64,000 nt of DNA, from positions 20,169 through 84,168 of the forward strand of contig JANWVF010000006.1 in the NCBI GenBank assembly GCA_025056965.1, in the 5' to 3' direction. The position numbers were made by a program, and so were the translations under genes. Numbering within the stretch: the stretch's first letter is position 1; each line of letters opens with the position of its first letter. Below are positions 43,698-52,278 of the stretch, one piece after another. A model generated the notes under the pieces. It had not been told where the DNA came from. It did not search any database and saw nothing but the letters and a program-made list of their open reading frames with translations. Source of the DNA: Thermoflexales bacterium. Lineage in GTDB: Bacteria > Chloroflexota > Anaerolineae > J036 > Brachytrichaceae.

Positions 43698-44837
43698 GTG
43701 AGCAAGAGATCCTATGTCTTGTCTGGGCTTGTCATCGCCACCAGCCTGATCCTCGCCGCATGTGCGCCTGCCACGCCTGCCGCACCAGCGCAGCCGGCAG
43801 CGACGCAAGCTCCAGCCACCGAAGCGCCTGCGACAGGCGCCAAGAAGCGCATCAAGCTGGTGCTGAACGGCACGCTGGGCGATAAGTCGTTCTTCGATAG
43901 CGCCCAACGCGGCATGGAGATGATCAAGAACGAGCTGGGCTATGAGGTCAAGACGATCGAGCTGGGCTACGACCGCAACAAGTGGGAGCCCGGGTTGGAG
44001 GACGCCGCGGCCGCGGATGACTACGACATCTTGGTCGCCGGCACCTTCGACATGAGCGCTTACATCAGCCGCATCGCACCCCAACATCCCGACAAGAAGT
44101 TCTGGATGTTCGACGCCGGTCCGGATTACGAGGGCAAGGAAGGCGGCTGCAGCAATAAGTGCGAGAACGTCTACACCATTCTCTTCCGACAGAACGAAGG
44201 ATCGTATCTGCTGGGCGTGCTGGTGGGCGAGCTGCTCAAAGAGGGCAAGCTGCCGGGCGCCGAGGGTCGCACCAAGGTCGGCATCGTCGGCGGCGCGGAC
44301 TTCCCGGTGATCAACGACTTCATCGTGGGCTTCAAGCAGGGCTTCGCCGAGTCCGGCCTCGACCCCGAGCAGAACGTGCTCGTGCAGTACGTCGGCGGCG
44401 ACAACCCGTTCAACAACCCCGCCAAGGGCAAGGAGATCGCCAACTCGATGTATGACCAGGGCGCGGCCATCGTGTGGGGCGTCGCCGGCAACTCCGGCAA
44501 CGGCGTGTTCGAGGCCGCGGTCGAGAAGAAGCTCTACGCGCTCGGCGTGGACAGCGACCAGTACCAAACCATCGCCGACCCCGCGCAGAAGGCGACGATC
44601 ATCACCTCGATGCTGAAGAACGTGGATCAGGGCTTGCTGCGCGCGGCCAAGCTGGACGCCGAGGGCAAGCTGGTCTACGGCGCAGCGGAGAGCGTCGGCG
44701 TGGCGGCAAACGCAGTGGGCGTGGCCGACAACGAGAACTACCAGAAGTTTGTCTCCAAGGAAATCCAGGAGAAGGTGAAGGCAGCCTACGAAAGGGTAGC
44801 CAGCGGCGCCGTGAAGGTAGACTCGGCGTTCAAGTAG
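43698..44837 (+). CDS. BMP-family (nucleoside-type) substrate-binding lipoprotein
   Basis: 379 residues. GTG start with AAGGAGAG at 43684-43690. The lipobox LILAAC (about residues 16-21) shows a lipoprotein, and a short Pro/Ala/Thr linker with PATPAAPAQP follows. The mature part is a BmpA/Med/PnrA-like binding protein: LVLNGTLGDKSFFDSAQRG, GSYLLGVLVGELL and KVGIVGGADFPVINDF. The family feeds nucleoside ABC importers (PnrA, NupN/YufN). It is followed by its ATPase and two permeases. Substrate likely a nucleoside, inferred. Confidence 0.9.
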   Translation: MSKRSYVLSGLVIATSLILAACAPATPAAPAQPAATQAPATEAPATGAKKRIKLVLNGTLGDKSFFDSAQRGMEMIKNELGYEVKTIELGYDRNKWEPGLEDAAAADDYDILVAGTFDMSAYISRIAPQHPDKKFWMFDAGPDYEGKEGGCSNKCENVYTILFRQNEGSYLLGVLVGELLKEGKLPGAEGRTKVGIVGGADFPVINDFIVGFKQGFAESGLDPEQNVLVQYVGGDNPFNNPAKGKEIANSMYDQGAAIVWGVAGNSGNGVFEAAVEKKLYALGVDSDQYQTIADPAQKATIITSMLKNVDQGLLRAAKLDAEGKLVYGAAESVGVAANAVGVADNENYQKFVSKEIQEKVKAAYERVASGAVKVDSAFK

Positions 44838-44866
44838 GCTGCGCAAACTCAGCCCGTTTGACAACT

Positions 44867-44904
44867 GGGCGCGTGACGCGTTAAATCTCGTCACGCGCCC
44901 TTTT
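44867..44904 (+). terminator. Terminator-like hairpin between binding-protein and ATPase genes
   Basis: A perfect 12-bp stem (GGGCGCGTGACG 44867-44878, CGTCACGCGCCC 44889-44900) with a 10-base loop is followed by TTTT (44901-44904). It is stronger than the other three junction hairpins and looks like a partial terminator or attenuator that would leave the lipoprotein mRNA in excess over the transporter mRNA. Confidence 0.75.
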
Positions 44905-44951
44905 CGTTCGCGCTGGATAAATGAAACCCATCGCTTGAGGAGGTTTGAACG

Positions 44952-46541
44952 ATTAGCACACACGCGCCGCAGTCTGCTTCAGTCGCATCCGGTCCGGCGA
45001 CGCCGCTGGTCGAGATGCGCAACATCACCAAGATCTATCCCAACGGTGTATTGGCGGATAACGATGTGACGTTCGAGGTGCGCGCCGGCGAAATCCACGC
45101 GCTGGTGGGCGAGAACGGCGCCGGCAAGTCCACGCTGATGAAGATCCTCTACGGTATGGAACGGCCAACGTCTGGGCAGATCTTCCTGCGCGGCAAGCCG
45201 GTGACGATCCACACGCCGCACGAAGCGATCGCGCTGGGCATCGGCATGGTGCATCAGAATTTCATGCTCGTCCCGTCGTTCACGATTGCGGAGAACATCG
45301 TGCTCGGCGCGGAGCCGCTGCGCGGCGCTTTCGTGGACAAGCGCGCTGCCATCGCCGCCACAACGCGGCTGGCGCAGCAATACGGGCTGACCGTGGATCC
45401 CGAAGCAATAGTGGACGCAGTGCCGGTGGGCATGCGCCAGCGCGTCGAGATTCTGAAGGCGCTCTATCGCGGCGCAGACGTGCTGATCCTCGACGAGCCG
45501 ACCGCCGTGCTCACGCCGCAGGAGACGCACGAATTGTTCACGGCGATCCGCCAGCTCGTGAACGCCGGCAAGACGGTGATCTTCATCTCGCACAAGTTGC
45601 GCGAGGTGATGGAGATCAGCGATCGCATCAGCGTGATGCGCGACGCGCGCATGGTGGGCACGATTGACAAGCGCGACGCTGACGAGCATCTGCTGGCGAA
45701 GATGATGGTGGGCCGCGAAGTCTTCCTCAACATCGAAAAGCCGCCGGTGCAGCGCGGCCCGGTCGTGCTCAAAGTGCGTAATCTCGAATATGCGACCGAG
45801 GCCGGCGTCGAGGCGCTCAAGCACGTGTCGTTCAACGTGTACGCCGGCGAAATCCTGGGCATCGCCGGCGTAGAAGGCAACGGGCAGACCGAGCTGGTCG
45901 AGGTGATCGCCGGCTTGCGCGCGCCGTTGAGCGGCGTGATCGAGTTGGACGGCAAGTCCATCGCCGGGCTGACGCCGCGCGGCGTGCGCCAGGCCGGCGT
46001 GGCCCACATCCCGGAGGACCGGCTGACCAACGGCGTGGCGCTGGCGTCGAGCATCCAGGAAAACCTAATCGTGGATCGTTACGAGCGCGAGCCGTTCACG
46101 CGCGGCGGCTTGATGCGCCCGGCGGAAATCGAACGCAACGCCGAGGCGCTGATCGAGCAATACGCCATTCGTGCGCCGGACGGCACGCTGCCGGTTGGGT
46201 CGTTGTCGGGCGGCAACATGCAAAAGGTCGTCGTCGCGCGCGAGTTATCATCTCGGCCCAAGCTGCTGATCGCTGCCCAACCGACGCGCGGCGTGGACAT
46301 CGGCGCGACCGAGTTCATGCACGAGCAACTGGTGAAGGCGCGCAACGCCGGCGTGGCGATCTTGCTGGTGTCGGCCGACCTGAGCGAAGTGATGTCGCTG
46401 TCCGACCGGCTCGCGGTGATGCACGACGGCCGGATCGTCGCCATCTTCCCGGATACACGCGGCCTCACCGAAGAAGAAGTGGGCCTCTACATGCTGGGCA
46501 CGAAGACGATGACGCAAGCCGAGATCGAGCGCAACTGGTAA
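44952..46541 (+). CDS. Nucleoside-type ABC transporter ATPase, two NBDs, possible ATT start
   Basis: About 508-529 residues with two ATP-binding domains, as in RbsA/NupO. NBD1 Walker A is GENGAGKSTL with a degenerate signature PVGMRQRVE. NBD2 has a degenerate Walker A (GVEGNGQTELVEV) and the signature LSGGNMQK. A perfect Shine-Dalgarno GAGGAGG (44937-44943) stands 8 bp before an in-frame ATT (44952). The first ATG in frame, 45015, has no such site and would remove the residues corresponding to beta-1 (PLVEMRNITK). I favour ATT; ATG 45015 is the conventional alternative. The permease gene follows 1 bp after. Confidence 0.88.
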   Translation: MSTHAPQSASVASGPATPLVEMRNITKIYPNGVLADNDVTFEVRAGEIHALVGENGAGKSTLMKILYGMERPTSGQIFLRGKPVTIHTPHEAIALGIGMVHQNFMLVPSFTIAENIVLGAEPLRGAFVDKRAAIAATTRLAQQYGLTVDPEAIVDAVPVGMRQRVEILKALYRGADVLILDEPTAVLTPQETHELFTAIRQLVNAGKTVIFISHKLREVMEISDRISVMRDARMVGTIDKRDADEHLLAKMMVGREVFLNIEKPPVQRGPVVLKVRNLEYATEAGVEALKHVSFNVYAGEILGIAGVEGNGQTELVEVIAGLRAPLSGVIELDGKSIAGLTPRGVRQAGVAHIPEDRLTNGVALASSIQENLIVDRYEREPFTRGGLMRPAEIERNAEALIEQYAIRAPDGTLPVGSLSGGNMQKVVVARELSSRPKLLIAAQPTRGVDIGATEFMHEQLVKARNAGVAILLVSADLSEVMSLSDRLAVMHDGRIVAIFPDTRGLTEEEVGLYMLGTKTMTQAEIERNW

Positions 46542-46542
46542 C

Positions 46543-47667
46543 ATGCAAGCAACGCTTCCCACTACGCCCTCTTTCGACCGCGCCGCAGAACGCGCCCGCG
46601 TGCAGCAAGAGCGGCGCCGCAGCGCCATGATTGACGTCTTCGTCACTCTGGGCACGATTGCGCTGGCGCTGTTAATCGGCTTTCTGGTGATGCTGATCGT
46701 CGGCAAAGACCCGATTCTGGCCTACGCGTCGCTGCTCAGCGGCCCGCTCAGCCGGAGCATTCGCACCGGCCGCTGGATCGAGGACGCTACGACGCTCATC
46801 ATCTTGGGGCTGTCGGTATCCATCCCGTTCCGCGCGCGGCAGTTCAGCCTTGGCGCGCAGGGACAGATGTTCATGGCTGCGATGGTGGCTGCCGTCGTAG
46901 CGATTTATTTGCCGATGCCGCCAGTCGTGGCCGTCCTGCTGCCCCTGGTGGCGGCGATGATCGTTGGGTTTCTGGTCGGCCTGCTGCCGGGGTTGATGAA
47001 GGCGTATCTCAACGCTAACGAGATCGTCTCGACGCTGATGCTGAACGCGGTCATCGTGTTGCTGTATGACTTCTTGCTGACCAACGTGTTCACGCCGCCG
47101 GGATCGCAGTCGCTGCGCTCGGAATTGATTCAGCCCAACAGCATGCTGCTTCGGTTCACGCCGCTCGTCGGCGTGAATCTGGGACGGGCCAACTTGGCCG
47201 TGCTGTTTGCAGCGATCTTGGTGTTCGCGGTGTGGGTATTGCTCAACCGCACGCCGTTCGGCTATGAAATTCGCACGATTGGCGCCAACGAGAAGTTTGC
47301 GCGCTATGGCGGCATCAACACCCGGAGGACGATCGCGTGGTCGTTCGCCATCGGCGGCGCCATCGCGGCGGTGGCCGGTGTGCACCTCGTCTTGGGCGTG
47401 CACCAGCGCCTGATTCCCGGCATCGCTGCCGGGCTGGGCTTCGAAGGCATCGTTGTGGCGCTGCTGGCACGCAACAATCCGTTGCTCATCCCGGTCACCG
47501 GTTTGTTCTACTCGTATCTGCGCGTGGGCGGCGACATCATGGAGCAAGAGGCAGCCGTTGGTGCGGAGATTGTGCAGGTGATCCAGGCCGTGATCATCTT
47601 ACTGTTGACGGCGCAGGTGCTGGTGGATTACGTGAAGGCCAGAAACCAACGCGTGCGCGAGGCGTAA
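46543..47667 (+). CDS. Nucleoside-type ABC permease, first
   Basis: 374 residues with about nine membrane helices, of the BPD_transp_2 (RbsC/NupP-like) family. Features are the N-terminal helix (DVFVTLGTIALALLIGFLVM), FSLGAQGQMFMAAMVAAVVA and ALNEVVST-like NANEIVSTLMLNAV, and the helix with GFEGIVVALLARNNPL. The second half of the importer pair for the nucleoside cassette. Its stop (47665-47667) is inside the period-7 repeat pattern that fills the gap to the next gene. Confidence 0.88.
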   Translation: MQATLPTTPSFDRAAERARVQQERRRSAMIDVFVTLGTIALALLIGFLVMLIVGKDPILAYASLLSGPLSRSIRTGRWIEDATTLIILGLSVSIPFRARQFSLGAQGQMFMAAMVAAVVAIYLPMPPVVAVLLPLVAAMIVGFLVGLLPGLMKAYLNANEIVSTLMLNAVIVLLYDFLLTNVFTPPGSQSLRSELIQPNSMLLRFTPLVGVNLGRANLAVLFAAILVFAVWVLLNRTPFGYEIRTIGANEKFARYGGINTRRTIAWSFAIGGAIAAVAGVHLVLGVHQRLIPGIAAGLGFEGIVVALLARNNPLLIPVTGLFYSYLRVGGDIMEQEAAVGAEIVQVIQAVIILLLTAQVLVDYVKARNQRVREA

Positions 47668-47668
47668 G

Positions 47669-47710
47669 ACGTAGGACGCAAGACGCAGGACGCAAGACGT
47701 AAAACGCAAC
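47669..47710. repeat. Period-7 tandem repeat filling the gap between permease genes
   Basis: Exactly six heptamers of the type ACGCAAG/ACGCAGG/ACGTAAA fill the 43 bp between the stop and the ATG at 47711. It shares a 19-base stretch (GACGCAAGACGCAGGACGC) with the array at 63931-64000 in opposite orientation. No ribosome binding site is left for the downstream gene. Confidence 0.85.
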
Positions 47711-48658
47711 ATGGAACAAGCGCTTCAAGTGATCTTCAGTGCGACGTTCATCGCAGCGGTGCTCCGTGTGACGACGCCGATCTTGCTGCCGGCGCTGGGT
47801 GGGTTGATCGCCGAGCTGGGCGGCGTGGCCAACATCGCGCTCGAAGGCATCATGCTGACGGCAGCGTGCGCCGGCGTGCTCATCAGCATCGCGACACAAA
47901 GCGAATGGCTGGGCTTGCTGGCCGGCGTGGCCATGGGGGTGTTGATGGCGCTGGTGCTGGCTTTCTTTCACCTGAACCTGAAGGCCGACATCATCTTGGC
48001 TGCCATTGCCATCAACATCTTGGCGTCGGGTGGAACGATCTTCGTGGTCTTCTTGCTCACCGGCGACAAAGGCAGCACCAGCGCCCTGGTGAGCAAGCAG
48101 ATGCCGTTCGTGGAGATCCCAATCATCAAGGACATCCCGCTCATCGGGCCAATCGTGAGCGGCCAAAACTTGCTGACCTACGTCGCGTTCATCGCCGTGG
48201 CGCTCGTGTCGGTGTTTCTCTATCGCACGCGCGCCGGCATCCATCTGCGAGCGGTAGGCGAGAACCTAGAAGCAGCGCGTTCGGTCGGGATCAACGTGCG
48301 CGCGCAGCAATACTTGGCGCTGGCGCTGAGCGGGTTGCTGGCGGCGCTGGGCGGCGTGTATCTCAGCATGGGCTACGTCAAGTTCTTCGCCCGCGACATG
48401 ACCGCCGGCCGTGGGTTCATCGCGCTGGCGGCGATCTTCCTGGGCGGTAAGACGCCGCTGGGCACGATGATCGCGGCGCTGGTGTTCGGCGCAGCCGAGG
48501 CGCTCTCGGTGCAGCTCGGCAACCTGCGCGTGCCGAACCAGCTCGTGCAGATGATCCCCTACGTCGCCACGCTCGTTGCGCTGGTCGTGTATGCGCTCGT
48601 GCAGCGCCAGCGCGCCATCGCCCGCCAGCGCAAATTCCGGCAGACGCAAGCGGTGTAG
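47711..48658 (+). CDS. Nucleoside-type ABC permease, second
   Basis: 315 residues, about eight membrane helices of the same BPD_transp_2 family (NupQ-like). Typical elements are GGLIAELGGVANIALEGIML near the start, the loop RAVGENLEAARSVGINV and GRGFIALAAIFLGGKTPLG in the C-terminal third. With the 374-residue permease it forms the membrane channel of the first nucleoside cassette. It begins directly after a heptamer repeat array. Confidence 0.88.
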   Translation: MEQALQVIFSATFIAAVLRVTTPILLPALGGLIAELGGVANIALEGIMLTAACAGVLISIATQSEWLGLLAGVAMGVLMALVLAFFHLNLKADIILAAIAINILASGGTIFVVFLLTGDKGSTSALVSKQMPFVEIPIIKDIPLIGPIVSGQNLLTYVAFIAVALVSVFLYRTRAGIHLRAVGENLEAARSVGINVRAQQYLALALSGLLAALGGVYLSMGYVKFFARDMTAGRGFIALAAIFLGGKTPLGTMIAALVFGAAEALSVQLGNLRVPNQLVQMIPYVATLVALVVYALVQRQRAIARQRKFRQTQAV

Positions 48659-48661
48659 ACG

Positions 48662-48773
48662 AATCAATCATCAATCATTAATCATGATTCATGATTAATG
48701 GATTGATGATTGGTAATTGGTAATTGGTAATTGCCACTCACCACTTACCACTTACTACTTACCACTTACTACT
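48662..48773. repeat. 112-bp period-7 tandem repeat 5' of the ADP-ribosylglycohydrolase gene
   Basis: Sixteen heptamers in register. They drift from CATCAAT/CATTAAT/CATGATT through TGGTAAT to TACCACT/TACTACT, keeping the 7-bp period across the changes. The array runs from 3 bp after the permease stop to 4 bp before the ATG at 48778. Confidence 0.9.
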
Positions 48774-48777
48774 CATC

Positions 48778-49824
48778 ATGCCTTCGCTTCGCTCGAAGAT
48801 CTACGGCGGCGTATACGGCCAGGCGCTGGGGGATGCGTTTGGCATGCCGGCGCTGCTCTCGCCGGCGCAGACCCGCGCGCGCTTCGGTCGCATCACCGGC
48901 TTCGTCGCCGCGCCCGACGACCATCCGGTGCATGCCGGGCTGCCTGCCGGCCGCATCACCGACGACACTGAACAGGCCATCTGGTTAGCCCGCGAGATCA
49001 TCCGCGAAGGCGGCGTGACGCTCGAAGGCGCAGCGCGCGCCATCCTAGGCTGGTATGACGCGATCGGCGGCGACGACTGCATCTTCGTCGGTCCCAGCAC
49101 GCGCCGCGGCGTGGCGAAGATCCGCGCAGGCATGGATCTCCGGCAGACCGGCCTCGGCGGCGACACGAACGGCGCGGCCATGCGGGCTTCGGTCGTCGGC
49201 CTTATTCATCCCAGCGATGTCGAGGGCGCCGCGCGCGATGCTGCCCTCACCGCGATACCGACGCACAACACCAGCGTGGCCTGCGCAGCGGCGGCGGCTG
49301 TCGCCGGCGCTGTGGCGCGCGCACTCGCTCCGAACGCTGAGCTGCGCGACATCCTGGAGGCCGGCATTGAGGCGGCCAAAATTGGCGAGGCGCTCGGCGC
49401 GCCGGCGCTGGGCGCGTCGGTCGCACGGCGGATTGACTTCGCCGTCAGCCTGGCGCGCGACGAGATCGGCGACGATGCCAGCCGGATTCAGGCGATCTAC
49501 GATCTGATCGGCACGGGACTGCCGGCCAGCGAGGCGGTGCCGGCGGCAATGGGCATCGTCGCCCTGGCCGATGGCGATCCGATGCGCGCAGCGATGCTAG
49601 CGGCCGAACTCTCCGGCGATGCCGACACGATCGGCGCGATGGCGTGCGCGGTGTGCGGCGCGTGGAAGGGCATCGAGGCGATCCCGGCGGAAATGCGCGA
49701 GGCGCTATGCGTAGCCAATCCAGACTACGACTTCGATGCCGTTGCCGAGGGGTTGTTCGAGTTGGCCCTGCGGAGGGTGCGACGTGTTGATTCGTTCAAT
49801 TCTGGGCAGGACATTTCGCTTTGA
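48778..49824 (+). CDS. ADP-ribosylglycohydrolase-family protein
   Basis: 348 residues. N-terminal GGVYGQALGDAFGMP and the Mg-binding GRITDDTEQA, then the C-terminal metal motif SGDADTIGAMACA mark the ARH/DraG-like family, which hydrolyses N-glycosidic bonds of ADP-ribose. Some members act on nucleoside substrates. The position directly after a nucleoside-type ABC cassette makes a salvage role plausible but unproven. ATG at 48778 taken; an open frame reaches back to 48724 only through repeat DNA. Confidence 0.87.
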   Translation: MPSLRSKIYGGVYGQALGDAFGMPALLSPAQTRARFGRITGFVAAPDDHPVHAGLPAGRITDDTEQAIWLAREIIREGGVTLEGAARAILGWYDAIGGDDCIFVGPSTRRGVAKIRAGMDLRQTGLGGDTNGAAMRASVVGLIHPSDVEGAARDAALTAIPTHNTSVACAAAAAVAGAVARALAPNAELRDILEAGIEAAKIGEALGAPALGASVARRIDFAVSLARDEIGDDASRIQAIYDLIGTGLPASEAVPAAMGIVALADGDPMRAAMLAAELSGDADTIGAMACAVCGAWKGIEAIPAEMREALCVANPDYDFDAVAEGLFELALRRVRRVDSFNSGQDISL

Positions 49825-49864
49825 GCACCGGCGAATCAATCGTCCTGCTTCGCGCGGCTTGCGC

Positions 49865-50359
49865 TCATTCTAACTGCCTGAAGTAGCGACGATAGCTGCG
49901 CCAGAGCTTGCCGTGGTAACCCAGCAAGCACAGCGAGATTACGATGGCAAACGCGCCGCCGATCAATCCGGCGATGATTTCGTCCCCTTCCTTCCTGCTT
50001 TTTACGGTGGAGAGTTCGCCGCAGATCAGCATCTCGCGCCAGGCGATCATCGCTGTGAAGACCACACCGAGGATGGTGAAGAATGCCAGGTAGGCCTGCG
50101 GCGCCGGAGCGGTCTTCTCCTCCGCACTGTCACGTAGCAGGAACCACCAGGCGACTGCCCACGCGATGCCGCCAACGAGCAGGGTGGGCATGCCTAATAA
50201 CATCACTTGCCGGATTTTTACACCTTGGAACACTCCCCAGAAGTCGTCTTCGCCTATCCCCATAACGAGACGCGGCACGCTCCAACACAGGAAGAGCGCG
50301 CTGAGATAGGTGGCCATCAAGCCGAGGAAGGACACGGTTCTGAGCAAATGTAGCCACAT
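49865..50359 (-). CDS. Four-helix membrane protein of unknown function
   Basis: 164 residues with four hydrophobic segments (about 5-27, 47-72, 88-108 and 130-150). MWLHLLRTVSFLGLMATYL opens the protein and the tail LWRSYRRYFRQLE is basic. No family recognised. It lies convergent to the ADP-ribosylglycohydrolase gene and 24 bp after the amidohydrolase gene on the minus strand. Confidence 0.65.
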   Translation of the reverse strand: MWLHLLRTVSFLGLMATYLSALFLCWSVPRLVMGIGEDDFWGVFQGVKIRQVMLLGMPTLLVGGIAWAVAWWFLLRDSAEEKTAPAPQAYLAFFTILGVVFTAMIAWREMLICGELSTVKSRKEGDEIIAGLIGGAFAIVISLCLLGYHGKLWRSYRRYFRQLE

Positions 50360-50383
50360 AGCAAAGACGTTGTAGAAGTGCGT

Positions 50384-51733
50384 TCACATGCTTGCGACCC
50401 GCTTCCACGCCCAATCGGCAGCTTCGCGAGCCTTAGCAACGATCTCCCCTTCGTCTAGCGTGAGCAGCGTGCGATTGGCCATGACGACCTGGCCGTTGCA
50501 GATGGTATGGGTGACCATGCCGCCATGGACGCCGAAGAGCAGGTGCCATGCCGCGTTCGCTTCGTTCAACTCCGTGAACGGCTTGTAGTCCACGAAGATG
50601 ATGTCGGCCGGCGCGCCGATCTCCAGCGTGCCACGCATCTCCGGCCAGAAGCACTGCGCGATCTTGGCGTTGTTTCGATATGCCATCTGGACGACTTTGT
50701 CCGCACCCATCGCGCGCGGGTCGAGCGCGTGCACCTTGTGCAACAGGTCGCACACCTTCATTTCGGCGAAGGCATCGTTGGAGAAGCCGTCGTTGCCCAG
50801 GCCGACGCAGATGCCGCGCTCCAGCATTGCACCTACGCGTGCGACGCCGACGCCGTTGTTCATGTTGCTGCGCGGCTGGTGGGTGACCTTGGCTTGGTAG
50901 TTGGCCAGCACTTCCATCTCGCGCTCGCTGATGTGGATGCAGTGTGCGCAGATCGTCTTCTCGCTCAGCGCACGATGGATCGCCAGCCGCTCGACCACCG
51001 ATACGCGGTATCGGCGATAGCTGTCGTCTTCGTCGGCCATGTCTTCGGCCACATGCAGGTGGATTGGGATGCCGAGTTGCTGGGCCTTCTCGGCACAGGC
51101 GTTGAGCGTATCGTTGCCGACGGTGAACGAGGCGTGGATGCCCATCGCCGCAGCCAGATAAGGGGAGCGCGCGCGTAACGTTGAGATGGCGAACCGGACG
51201 TTCTCCTCGATACCCCGCTTGGCGCCGTCGAGGCCGTTGCGGTCAGTGACCTCGTAGCACAGGGCGGCGCGCAGGCCGGACAGCTTTACGGCTTCAGCGA
51301 TGGCATCGAGCGAGCCTTCGATCGCGTTCGGGCTGGCGTGGTGATCAATTAGCGTCGTTGTGCCATGTTTGATCGCGTCCACCAGGCATACCAGGGCGGA
51401 ATATTTCACGCCCTCCAGGTCGAGCGCGCGATCGAGCTTCCACCACAGCTTCTGCAGCACCTCCATGAAGTTGCGCGGCGGCGTGCCGGGGATGGGCATG
51501 CCGCGGGCGAACGCGCCGTAGAAGTGCGTGTGTGTACAAATGTTCGCGGGCAGGATAAGTTTACCTTCCGCATCCAACACCGGCCGGGTGCGCAACAGCT
51601 CCGCGTGGCGCAGTTGCAGTTTCTCTGCCGGGCCGATGTCGGTGATCATGCCATCCAGCACGAGGAGGGCGCCGTTTTCGATCACGACGTTGGGCTCGGT
51701 CATCGTGATCACTGTCCCGTTGGTGATGAGCAT
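50384..51733 (-). CDS. ssnA: SsnA-like amidohydrolase
   Basis: 449 residues. Metal ligands are visible in NICTHTHFYGAF (HxH), HLHVAED, CAHCIHISEREM and the Asp in GLGNDGFSNDAF. The block LRAALCYEVTDRNG and NFMEVLQKLWWKLDRALD point, from memory, to SsnA-type aminohydrolases, related to chlorohydrolase/cytosine and guanine deaminases. SsnA often occurs in purine-degradation clusters, which fits the surrounding nucleoside transporters. The substrate is not established. Confidence 0.82.
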   Translation of the reverse strand: MLITNGTVITMTEPNVVIENGALLVLDGMITDIGPAEKLQLRHAELLRTRPVLDAEGKLILPANICTHTHFYGAFARGMPIPGTPPRNFMEVLQKLWWKLDRALDLEGVKYSALVCLVDAIKHGTTTLIDHHASPNAIEGSLDAIAEAVKLSGLRAALCYEVTDRNGLDGAKRGIEENVRFAISTLRARSPYLAAAMGIHASFTVGNDTLNACAEKAQQLGIPIHLHVAEDMADEDDSYRRYRVSVVERLAIHRALSEKTICAHCIHISEREMEVLANYQAKVTHQPRSNMNNGVGVARVGAMLERGICVGLGNDGFSNDAFAEMKVCDLLHKVHALDPRAMGADKVVQMAYRNNAKIAQCFWPEMRGTLEIGAPADIIFVDYKPFTELNEANAAWHLLFGVHGGMVTHTICNGQVVMANRTLLTLDEGEIVAKAREAADWAWKRVASM

Positions 51734-51801
51734 AACGTCCCCTTGTCGAAAGCGAATCTACGCCAAGTATGCAGTCGAAATTGAAAGTCGCCAACGCGCG
51801 C

Positions 51802-52260
51802 TCAATCCACATCGTCCACGTCTTTGTCTTCCATCAACTTCACGAAGCGGTCGCTGTGCGCGGTGAGTTCGCCGATCTCTAGCGCGTGCATCAGCCGGTC
51901 GCCGGTGGTTTGGATGAAGGTGATCCGCCGCCAGCGCAGCGATGGGATAGGGCGGGGGAGGCGCTGCAGCGGTCCGAGTTGCATCTTGTAATACAGCTCG
52001 TTGGCGCGGGGATGATCCGGCTCGTCGGGGAACAAATCTATGCGTCGCACTAACTCGTGGCCGCGCACCTCGGCGTATTCGTGAATGGCCCACTTTTCGT
52101 CGCCGAACTTCTCGGTGAGGTAAAACGCCAAGTAGTCGGCCAGATACTCGCTCGGCGCGTGCTTGACCGGGATGCGATACCAATGATCCCATCGCGCGAT
52201 TTCCAGGTCGCGCGGGTTGTTGATCAAGCAGACGAGCACGCGGGCGTCAGGGGCGATCAT
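51802..52260 (-). CDS. Unrecognised 152-residue protein
   Basis: Soluble, with blocks ARWDHWYRIPVKHAPS, LAFYLTEKFGDEKWAIHEYAEV and PSLRWRRITFIQTTGDRL that seem conserved-looking and aromatic-rich, and an acidic C-terminus (EDKDVDDVD). I recall similar stretches in uncharacterised Chloroflexota proteins but no family name. It lies between the amidohydrolase and the sugar permease genes on the same strand. Confidence 0.6.
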   Translation of the reverse strand: MIAPDARVLVCLINNPRDLEIARWDHWYRIPVKHAPSEYLADYLAFYLTEKFGDEKWAIHEYAEVRGHELVRRIDLFPDEPDHPRANELYYKMQLGPLQRLPRPIPSLRWRRITFIQTTGDRLMHALEIGELTAHSDRFVKLMEDKDVDDVD

Positions 52261-52278
52261 CGTGGAACTGAAATAGCC

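Noticed and set aside
43671..44963. A 430-codon minus-strand frame over the BMP lipoprotein gene
   Set aside because: The plus strand has a lipobox, a good ribosome binding site and family motifs; the minus frame has none.
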